The position numbers were made by a program, and so were the translations under genes. Positions 47,096-54,899 of a stretch of 64,000 bases of DNA are shown piece by piece. The stretch spans positions 1 through 64,000 of the forward strand of contig NZ_JALHPR010000024.1 of assembly GCF_022842375.1 (NCBI RefSeq). Reading direction: 5' to 3'. A model generated the notes under the pieces. That model searched no databases and was not told the DNA's origin. It was given only the letters and a program-made list of their open reading frames with translations. Source of the stretch: Elioraea sp. (lineage in GTDB: Bacteria; Pseudomonadota; Alphaproteobacteria; Acetobacterales; Acetobacteraceae). The first letter of the stretch is position 1. Each line of letters opens with the position of its first letter.

Positions 47096-47751
47096 TTCAA
47101 GGCGAGCGGTGCGAATACGCTGATATCGTCAGCACGTGTCACTTGGTGCGGGATATCGGCCGATCGGCGAAAATCACTCCCACTCGATTCTCTCAATGCA
47201 TCGTAACGTGCTGATTTATAAGTGAAAAATCTTTCTTCTGACGGTCAAAACCCGACCGCCGAGCCGTCAAAATCTTTCGCTTTTGATTGCAAAGGAAAAT
47301 TCGCGCGATTTGGATTTAGCGCGGTTTCATCGTCTATCGACAACGATCGGTCAATTTTTCGCGCCATCAACCATGCAGGGCACTGCGCGCCGATGCGAGA
47401 AAAGACCGTCGCCGTTCATAGCACAGGACGTTCGTGCTCGCCATGCTCAACGTCTCTCCCCCTTCCAGATCTACTCGCTGGGCCTGGTGACTTGATGCAA
47501 GGCGAATGAACCGGATAGACAAGCGCTTCTGGCTGCGGCGGTGTGGAAGGACACATGGCCAGCAAAGGTCCGAGATGGTGACGAGAAGGCAGCGGCGTAA
47601 TGGCTCGGTGCGCTAAGCCCATCCACTAGCCGGTTTCGAGTCCGGTCCGCAGCAAATCGTCGGGACCGGCATCGATGCCACGACGCTCTATGCCTATTAT
47701 ATCAAGCCGCCGCTCTCTACACGATCCTGCAATATTGCGATAAGACCAACC

Positions 47752-48261
47752 ATGACCAAGAGCATGAAATGGCTGCAGGCGAAGGCGCCCGGATTCAATC
47801 ATCTCGCCAAAGATGAGCAGGCCGCGATTACTGACTTCGCGCTACTCTGGAGCCTGTTCGAGTCCCGCGTCCTTGACACCGAGGGCAACGTCAAGGCGAT
47901 CTGCGGCGCGGTCGAGGCGTGGCAGGAGACCGGGAGGCTCGATGCTGACGCCTTCAACCCCGAACTCGGCTACTTCCGGCAGCGCTATTACGCCGATGGC
48001 GCCTTCACCTATCACTTCGACCATCTGCATTTGAGGAATCCCGACCGCGAGGCCCTGGTACGTGCCGTGATCGACGGCAGCGACAACGACCCATGCAGCC
48101 GCATGGCCGCCGTCCTCATCATCGTCTTCCGCTATCGCAACAACCTCTTTCACGGCGTGAAATGGCAGTACAAGCTGCAAGGCCAGCTCGGCAATTTCAC
48201 CACCGCGAACGACGTGCTCATGAAGGTGCTGGAACGGCACGGCGCACTCGCTGACGGATAA
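47752..48261 (+). CDS. HEPN-like protein (RNNLFH motif)
   Basis: Helical 169-aa ORF with IIVFRYRNNLFHGVKW (R-x4-H). Confidence 0.6.
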   Translation: MTKSMKWLQAKAPGFNHLAKDEQAAITDFALLWSLFESRVLDTEGNVKAICGAVEAWQETGRLDADAFNPELGYFRQRYYADGAFTYHFDHLHLRNPDREALVRAVIDGSDNDPCSRMAAVLIIVFRYRNNLFHGVKWQYKLQGQLGNFTTANDVLMKVLERHGALADG

Positions 48262-48298
48262 GAGCGCCGGCGCACGCCCACGACGGCCGGAACTGTCC

Positions 48299-49069
48299 AT
48301 GCCCGATACCAACGACGCCATCCCGCCAAACCTTGCCAGCCTTCATGCCGGGGAAGAATTCCTGCGCGACAAGGCAATCGGTCTCATCGCTGGCGATGAG
48401 CGCCTGAAGTTGCACCTGACCATCACCGAAGCGGCCATGGACCTCGCAGATGTCCTGCGCCAATTCGAAACCGCCGACGAGGACCTCAAGGTCATCCAGT
48501 TGCTTGGGATGCGCACCTTCAATGCCTTCGGCGCGAGCGTGAAGCTTGCTCTATCGGGCTACAGCCAAAACAGCGCACTGATACTGCGTGACGTGCTCGA
48601 GACGGTCTTCCTGATCGACTATTTCGCCGGCGACCGAACCCTGATCGAGCGTTGGCGTTTCGCCGACAAGAAGGCGCGCCTAAGGGACTTCGGACCGGTG
48701 AAGGTTCGCGAGGCCCTCGACGCCCGCGACGGTTTCACCGACAAGAAGCGCTTCGCGATGTACGAAATGTTCTCCGAGCTCGCCGGCCATCCCACCATGA
48801 AGTCTGCCTTCATGATGCGGCCGCAGCGCGACGGCGACGCGGTCATCGGCCCGTTCATGGAGACGACGACCTTGGAAGCCGTCGTCTCCGAAATGGGTCG
48901 CCTCGCGATCCAGGTTGGCGAACAGCTCAACCTGTTCTTTCCAGCCGACTGGCCGCAGGGCCTTCCGAGCCGCCTCGCCTTCACCAAGCTCAAGCAGCGC
49001 TGGATCGCAACCTTCTACCCAAGTCCTGGTCACGCAACGCCGACGTCCGATAAGCCCGACGGCGCGTGA
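48299..49069 (+). CDS. Hypothetical, DUF5677/HEPN-like helical protein
   Basis: SALILRDVLETVFLIDYFAGDRTLIERW and YEMFSELAGHPTMKSAFM. Confidence 0.45.
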   Translation: MPDTNDAIPPNLASLHAGEEFLRDKAIGLIAGDERLKLHLTITEAAMDLADVLRQFETADEDLKVIQLLGMRTFNAFGASVKLALSGYSQNSALILRDVLETVFLIDYFAGDRTLIERWRFADKKARLRDFGPVKVREALDARDGFTDKKRFAMYEMFSELAGHPTMKSAFMMRPQRDGDAVIGPFMETTTLEAVVSEMGRLAIQVGEQLNLFFPADWPQGLPSRLAFTKLKQRWIATFYPSPGHATPTSDKPDGA

Positions 49070-49084
49070 CCGTCGGGCTCGTCA

Positions 49085-49522
49085 TTACGATCTGCCAGAT
49101 ATCCGGGTCCAGACGCGGCGCCAGAAGCCCGGTTCCTCCTTGGGCGGAACGGGTTGAACCGAAGGTTCGACCTTCGGTGACTCCCCGTAGAAGCGCGCTT
49201 TGGCGGTGCGATCCCGACGACGCTCGGCTTCGACCTGCTCGTCACTCCACGGGCCGGCCTCGATCACTTTGCCGCGGTCGATCACATAGTGCGACCGGCA
49301 CTTCAGTGTCCAATTGCCGATCGACGGGCGCAGCGAGATGGTCTCGCCGTCGAACGTCATCTTCCAGTCCGTCGGCGTGAGGGGCGCCACGACCTCCTCG
49401 CCGCAACCGCAGCAGCAGCTGTGGGCCGATGTCGCATATTCCATCGAGACATAGAGAATGCCCGCCTCAAGGCGCTCCGGGATGTGTTCGACGAAACGAT
49501 GGTCGAGTCGCTTGTGTCGCAT
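49085..49522 (-). CDS. DUF6527-like Cys/His-rich protein
   Basis: MEYATSAHSCCCGCGEEVVAPLTPTDWKMTFDGETISLRPSIGNWTLKCRSHYVI; ATG overlaps the ThiF stop (ATGA). Confidence 0.7.
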   Translation of the reverse strand: MRHKRLDHRFVEHIPERLEAGILYVSMEYATSAHSCCCGCGEEVVAPLTPTDWKMTFDGETISLRPSIGNWTLKCRSHYVIDRGKVIEAGPWSDEQVEAERRRDRTAKARFYGESPKVEPSVQPVPPKEEPGFWRRVWTRISGRS

Positions 49523-50694
49523 CACGCGAGGTCCCCATTGATCAGCATGTTGCCGTCGGTGGTGTAGGTGCAGTGATGCTCGCGCTCGAGGTCCCGGTAG
49601 AAGCCTCGGATCTTCTTCCACTTAACGACCGCGAGGACCGCATTCAGCGCGTTGAGGTCCGCGACCTGGATGTTGGAGGCGTAGATGTCCTTGGCGCCGC
49701 CGCCGACGAAGGAAATGCGCTGCCGCGCATGATCCCGTTTCTCCGGCGTGCTGGCGGTCACCCGTAGGATACCGCCGAGCGACCCCTCGTCGAGCTCAAG
49801 ACCCATGCCGACATCGACGAACGCGGCGCCGATCGCCTCAAGCTTCTCGACGATCAACCGCTTCGCTTCGCCGGCGTCGAGGGATAGGAACGCGAAGGTG
49901 ACACCGTCGAGAAGGTGCAGGTTGTCGGCCCCGAGCTCGACATCGTGCGCCACGATGTTGCGGTGCATCCGGCTATAGACGCGCTTCAGATAGTCGACCT
50001 TCTTCGGCGCCTCGCGCAGTTCTTCCAGGCTCGGCGCGCCGGGCGCACGAAACGCGTTGTGGGTCAGGAACTCGTCGCTGTCGAAGAGCCGGATCTCGCG
50101 AACCGGCGTCTTGGCGACGAAGTCCAGGATGTAGCCGCCGGTGCCGCCGCCGCCGATGATGGCGACCCGCTCGTTGACGAGCCGCTCGGTCAGGACGCCG
50201 ATACCGACACGGTCGGAGGCGGTCTCGACATAGTTGAAGACGCTGTCTTCCTCTTCTTCCGGTTCGCGGAAGGTGCGAGCGGTCATGCCGGGCTTCAGCA
50301 CCGCAGCGGGCCCCGCGATGATGTTCGCGTAGCTCGTCATCTTGTGGTGGTAGTCCGTGTAGCCGCCATCCGGCTTGCTGGAGAAGCTGTGTGTCGCTTT
50401 GAGGCCGTGGCCGAGGTCGAAGGCGCCGGCCTGATGCGAGATCCCCTGGATAGGTGTCCCATCTGCGCGGCATGGGAAGTCGCCATCCCAGTGGACGACA
50501 TGGGTGTCGGGCGTGCGCGTCGCATCGCCGGCCAGCGTGAGGCTCGAGATGAGGGTGCCGATGCGCACCTCCCGATGCGCATCGACATAGGGCACCTCCC
50601 GCATGACGAGATGCCCGCCCTGCCGCTGGACGAAGTAGCCTTCGTCCCGCAGCCGCTTGAGGTCGAGATTACGACTGAACAGTTCGCGTGACAT
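49522..50694 (-). CDS. ThiF/E1-like adenylyltransferase with N-terminal accessory domain (DUF6791-like)
   Basis: VAIIGGGGTGGYILDFVAKTPVREIRLFDSDEFLTHNAFRAPG nucleotide-binding motif. Confidence 0.85.
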   Translation of the reverse strand: MSRELFSRNLDLKRLRDEGYFVQRQGGHLVMREVPYVDAHREVRIGTLISSLTLAGDATRTPDTHVVHWDGDFPCRADGTPIQGISHQAGAFDLGHGLKATHSFSSKPDGGYTDYHHKMTSYANIIAGPAAVLKPGMTARTFREPEEEEDSVFNYVETASDRVGIGVLTERLVNERVAIIGGGGTGGYILDFVAKTPVREIRLFDSDEFLTHNAFRAPGAPSLEELREAPKKVDYLKRVYSRMHRNIVAHDVELGADNLHLLDGVTFAFLSLDAGEAKRLIVEKLEAIGAAFVDVGMGLELDEGSLGGILRVTASTPEKRDHARQRISFVGGGAKDIYASNIQVADLNALNAVLAVVKWKKIRGFYRDLEREHHCTYTTDGNMLINGDLA

Positions 50695-51415
50695 TGAACA
50701 CCGTGCCTTTCTTCTTGACGTCGACCGAGCCGCCGGCACCGAGTTCGCCCGCGTGCGGCGTCGACGCCGCATGCCGATAGGTCATCGAGAAGACGACGTT
50801 GGGCTCGTGCTGGCCCGGGAAGGCGAGCTGGACGATCTGCTCGAACGTGACCGTGCGGGCATTCACCGTGCGCGGCCGCGAATTGACTATGATCTCGAAC
50901 GTCAGCCGCGCGGTGATGAACCGCTCGATGCCGGGCTCGGCCAGATCGATCATCTCGCCATGCTCGATCAGGCGATCTTCGCCGCCGGGGACCTCGAGGA
51001 AAACGCCCTCCCCCTCGCCCGGCTTGGCGAGGCCGTAGAGCACCGCACCGCTGAGGATGGGCTTGCCCCAGCGCAGCTCGTCGTCGTTCAGCGTGAGCTT
51101 GAAGTCGCGATCCGTCAGGAAGGCGACGAACCGCTCGGCGCCGTGCTCACGCAGGTCGAAGGGCTCGTTCAGCCGCACGTCCTCGAAGTCCCCCGAGGGG
51201 AGAATCGCGAACAGGCTGTAGCCGTCCGGCGGGTCCAGGGCCCCGGCCTCGAGCAACTGACGGCCGAGCGGCACGGGATCGCTCACCTGACGGGACTGGA
51301 AGTTGAGATCGCCCTGCGCGAGCAGGAAGCGATACCCCCGCGCCGGACGCAGCGCCCGGCCTTCGCGCAGGGCGTCGCCGAGATCGTCGTAATCGAGAAG
51401 CTCTTCGGTGTTCAT
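50669..51415 (-). CDS. Multi-ubiquitin-like domain protein (three predicted beta-grasp repeats)
   Basis: C-terminal repeat LTFEIIVNSRPRTVNARTVTFEQIVQLAF...FSMTYRHA...GELGAGGSVDVKKKGTVFNVTRTVQS is multiubiquitin-like; two diverged repeats precede it. Confidence 0.75.
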   Translation of the reverse strand: MNTEELLDYDDLGDALREGRALRPARGYRFLLAQGDLNFQSRQVSDPVPLGRQLLEAGALDPPDGYSLFAILPSGDFEDVRLNEPFDLREHGAERFVAFLTDRDFKLTLNDDELRWGKPILSGAVLYGLAKPGEGEGVFLEVPGGEDRLIEHGEMIDLAEPGIERFITARLTFEIIVNSRPRTVNARTVTFEQIVQLAFPGQHEPNVVFSMTYRHAASTPHAGELGAGGSVDVKKKGTVFNVTRTVQS

Positions 51416-51418
51416 AAG

Positions 51419-51469
51419 ATTGGATCCTTAGGTTCTGCCGCGGCGATGCAGCGGCTCTAAGGGTCCAAT
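51419..51469 (-). promoter_or_regulatory. Hairpin overlapping the Shine-Dalgarno of the multi-ubiquitin gene
   Basis: ATTGGATCCTTAG (51419-51431) and CTAAGGGTCCAAT (51457-51469) complementary at 12/13; AAGGA lies in the arm nearest the ATG. Confidence 0.7.
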
Positions 51470-51496
51470 CGGGGCGAGATCCGCCGACCGGTAAGG

Positions 51497-54400
51497 TCAG
51501 ACGAACTTTTTTCGCAGGGGGCCGTCGGGGGTCTGCCCGCAGATGAAGAAGGCCGGGCAATTCGGGCAGGTGCGCGACGACACCTCTGCCGGAAACCGTC
51601 CAGCGCGGATGTCGCCGAGAAACTTGGCGAGCTTGTCCTTGCGCCCCTTCAGCTCCCGATCCGACAAGGCGAGCGCATGCGTCTCGCCATCGGAAAGATG
51701 GACGAGCTCCGCGACGGCGCCGGGAAAGGCCTGCTGGACCGCCAGCATCAGCGCCGCCGCGCCGACATCCTTGCTCTCGGCCGACCGCCTATGGCCCGTG
51801 CGGATACGACGGACGGTCCGGACGCCGTCCGGCCGCACCAGCACCTCGTCCGGCCGAACGATGATCTCTTCGCCGCCGAAATTGAGGCTGAGCGCGACCG
51901 GCGCCTCGGCGACCGCGTCGGCGCGATTGGCCAGGAGGAAGCGCAGCATCGCCAGCGCCAGGTCGCGGAATTCTGCGCGATAGCCATGGTCGCCGAGGCC
52001 CTGACCGGCAAGCGCCGCGTCGGTGCGATCCTCCAGGTCCCGCTCGGTTATAGGGCTATCCGACGTGATCACCCCCTCGACCACCACGCGCACCGCCTCG
52101 TGAAGGTGCATGAAGGCGGTGGCGGTCCGCCGCCCGCCGACCTGCAAGACATGCGTGTAGAAGAAGCGGCGCGGGCAGGACTCATAAAGGGCTATTTGCG
52201 CGGCCCCGAACTGCAGCCGTCCATCGACGATCAACTCGATGCCCTGAGCTTCCGCCGCCATGGGAAGCGGCCGCGCCGGCACGACCGAACGGCGCGTCAA
52301 GTTGGTCCCGAGACGGTCGAGGAATGGCGATAGCGGTCGATTGTGGCCGTTGCTCTTCTCGGTCGGCGCATAAAGGATCAGCCGGTCGCGGGCGCGCGAC
52401 TGCGCCACGTAGAACAGGCACTCCTGCTCCTCGGCCTGGCCCGCGCGGAACGCCTCCAGCGCGCTGCCTTCGGCCCCCGCGATCATGCCGTCGGGCGCCG
52501 GACAGGGCGGCGCCGGCGGCGTGCGCGGGATGGTGTCGCTGTTGAGCCCTGGAATATGGACACCGCCGAACTCCAGGCCCTTGGCGCCATGGATGGTCAT
52601 CAGCCGCACGGCGTCGAGATGCTGGGCGGCCGCCGGAAGCTGACGCAGGTCGCGATCGTCACCGAGACGGACAAGCCTACGCACCCGATCGAGCACGCGC
52701 GTAATCGGCAGTCCGCGGCCGGCCGGCTGGACCCGCAGGAAGTTGAGGAACTGCCAGATCGCGATGCCGCGCGTGCGATCGGCGAGGTCCGCCGACCCGC
52801 CAAGGCGCGCGGCGATGCTGGTGCGATCGAGCAGCAGCGTCGCGAGCACGGTCCAGGGCGCGGCCGTTTGGTCGAAGCCGCTGAGCGCGGCCGCGAGCTT
52901 GGCGAACGCCTGGCGGCCGGCATCGCCGACGCCGGGGATCGCATCCACCTGCTGGAGCCAACTGCCCGGGGCGTGGTCGGTCGCCCGCAGATGCTCGAAG
53001 ATCGCCGCCACGTCCGCAAAAGAGATCGTGAAATCACGCCAGCAAGCGATGCGCACTAGGCCCATGGCGCGCCGATCGACAAGGACGGAGAGCAAGGCCA
53101 GGAGATCCTTGACCTCGGCCCGCTCGAATAGGCTGCCCAGAAACAGCACGGGCACACCAAGCCGCTCAAGGTCCTGCCCGATCGTCGACAGCTTCTCATT
53201 GCCGGTGCAGAGGACCGCTTGGTCACGATAGGCATAGCCCTCTCCACGAAGCGCCTCGATCGCGTCGGCCAGGGCCACTTGCTGCTGCTCGGCGCGCTGC
53301 ACCGTGCGCAACTCGGGCTTCTTGCCGTTGCCGTCGCGCTCGGCGTCGAGACCGCTGTCCGCGTCGCCCGCGCGCATCGTGATCGCGAAGCCGGAGAAGC
53401 TGGCGACGATCTCCGGCACCGAGCGATAGTTGCGCTTCAAGCGGCCGCGCATGCCGCCGGGAAAGTCCCCCTTCCCGAACCGGGTCATGTTGAAGGACGA
53501 CGCGCCCCGAAACCGATAGATCGACTGCTTGGCGTCGCCGACCATCCAAAGATTGCGGCCGCTTGGCCGCAGCGCGCTCAGCAAGCGCACGCTGCTGCGG
53601 TTCACGTCCTGATACTCATCGACCAGGACGTGGTCGTATTGCGCCTGCAGCGTTGCGCGGATGGCCGCGTCGGTCTCGAGCAGCTTGACCGGCAGGGCGA
53701 CAAGGTCCCCGAAGTCGACGCAATGCGCGTTGCGCTTGAGCTGTTCATAGGCGGCGTAGACACGGGCCACCTCGCCGGCGCGTTCGGCGGCGTCGCGTCC
53801 ATCAGGGTCGCGAGCTTTGGCAAGCATGGCGGCGGCGAGCGCAGCATAGGTCTCGGCGTCAACCACCTCGTCCTTTGCCCGCGACACCGCGGCCAGCATG
53901 TCGGCGATGATCTGGGTTGGATCGTAGAGATTGCGGTAATGCGCGAGCCTCAGCCGCGGGAACTCCTCCTCAAGGAGCTCGACCGCCTCGGTCCGATCCA
54001 TCATCCGCGGGTCTTTCGGCAGCCCGAGCTCGGCATGGAAACGACGGATGATATCGAGACCGAAGGCGTGGAACGTGCCGATCCACATCGCGGCCGCAGC
54101 CTCGGGCCGCTTGCGCGCAATGCGCTCCGCCATCTCGCCCGCCGCCTTGTTCGAGAAGGTGAGCAGCAAGATGCGCCGCGAATCGACACCTTCCTCCAGA
54201 AGGCCTTCGACACGCGCGATCAGCGTCTGCGTCTTGCCGGTGCCGGGGCCCGCCTCGAGCAGATAGGCTTCGCCGCGATGCGCTGCGGCCTCGGCCTGCA
54301 GGGGATTGAGCGGCCGCTCGACATGCGTCGCGGCCGCGGCAGGCGGCACCGCTGGCAGGAGCAAAGCGTCGAACAGCTGCTGCGCGACGACCTCGAACGG

Positions 54401-54898
54401 CGCGCCGAGCTTCGCGGCGATTGCGGAGGCGGGGAGCCCCTGGTCGAGATGGAGCACGCGCGCGACAGTGCGCGGCAGCAGCAGCTCGCGCGCAAACAGG
54501 TCCATCTGGACCTCGCGGCGCTGCCGGCGTCCATAATCGACAACCCGATCCATCCCGACCGGCGAAGGCTCGGCCGCGCGAGCCGGATCGATCGTCGGCG
54601 CGGGTTCGCTTTCGGGATCGTCGCCGAGCTCGACATGGCCAATCTCGTGCGCCACGAGGAAGGCCTGCTCGAAGCGAGACCCCACGCGCTCGTGAAGGAT
54701 CAGATCGTCGGCGGCGACGAAGGTTGCGCGACCGCCGTTGAGGACGGCCGCGCCGACGGCCGTCGGTTCGACATCGATCCCGCGCCGCTTGGCCTCAGCG
54801 ACCGCAAAGTCATAGGGCGACCAAGGATCGGCGCCGGATGCGACGAGGCGAGCATGAAGCTCGGCAGCGATTTGCCTGGCGAGCTCCACGCCGTCCAT
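51497..54898 (-). CDS. ImmA/IrrE metallopeptidase - UvrD-type helicase - PD-(D/E)XK/4Fe-4S fusion
   Basis: LVAHEIGHVELG plus FARELLLP; Walker A EAGPGTGKTQTL; LVDEYQDVNRS; C-terminal SRTCPNCPAFFICG. Confidence 0.88.
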   Translation of the reverse strand: MDGVELARQIAAELHARLVASGADPWSPYDFAVAEAKRRGIDVEPTAVGAAVLNGGRATFVAADDLILHERVGSRFEQAFLVAHEIGHVELGDDPESEPAPTIDPARAAEPSPVGMDRVVDYGRRQRREVQMDLFARELLLPRTVARVLHLDQGLPASAIAAKLGAPFEVVAQQLFDALLLPAVPPAAAATHVERPLNPLQAEAAAHRGEAYLLEAGPGTGKTQTLIARVEGLLEEGVDSRRILLLTFSNKAAGEMAERIARKRPEAAAAMWIGTFHAFGLDIIRRFHAELGLPKDPRMMDRTEAVELLEEEFPRLRLAHYRNLYDPTQIIADMLAAVSRAKDEVVDAETYAALAAAMLAKARDPDGRDAAERAGEVARVYAAYEQLKRNAHCVDFGDLVALPVKLLETDAAIRATLQAQYDHVLVDEYQDVNRSSVRLLSALRPSGRNLWMVGDAKQSIYRFRGASSFNMTRFGKGDFPGGMRGRLKRNYRSVPEIVASFSGFAITMRAGDADSGLDAERDGNGKKPELRTVQRAEQQQVALADAIEALRGEGYAYRDQAVLCTGNEKLSTIGQDLERLGVPVLFLGSLFERAEVKDLLALLSVLVDRRAMGLVRIACWRDFTISFADVAAIFEHLRATDHAPGSWLQQVDAIPGVGDAGRQAFAKLAAALSGFDQTAAPWTVLATLLLDRTSIAARLGGSADLADRTRGIAIWQFLNFLRVQPAGRGLPITRVLDRVRRLVRLGDDRDLRQLPAAAQHLDAVRLMTIHGAKGLEFGGVHIPGLNSDTIPRTPPAPPCPAPDGMIAGAEGSALEAFRAGQAEEQECLFYVAQSRARDRLILYAPTEKSNGHNRPLSPFLDRLGTNLTRRSVVPARPLPMAAEAQGIELIVDGRLQFGAAQIALYESCPRRFFYTHVLQVGGRRTATAFMHLHEAVRVVVEGVITSDSPITERDLEDRTDAALAGQGLGDHGYRAEFRDLALAMLRFLLANRADAVAEAPVALSLNFGGEEIIVRPDEVLVRPDGVRTVRRIRTGHRRSAESKDVGAAALMLAVQQAFPGAVAELVHLSDGETHALALSDRELKGRKDKLAKFLGDIRAGRFPAEVSSRTCPNCPAFFICGQTPDGPLRKKFV

Positions 54899-54899
54899 C

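Noticed and set aside
47625-47665. tRNA-3'-end-like sequence (ccggtttcgagtccggtccgca), possible att site
   Set aside because: Has a T-loop-like TTCGAGTC, but the T stem does not pair canonically and I could not fold acceptor or D arms; tRNAscan/Infernal would decide.
47690-47765. Possible frameshifted coding fragment (GTGIDATTLYAYYIKP / AALYTILQYCDKTNHDQEHE)
   Set aside because: Looks peptide-like in two frames but is too short and unassignable to support a pseudogene call.
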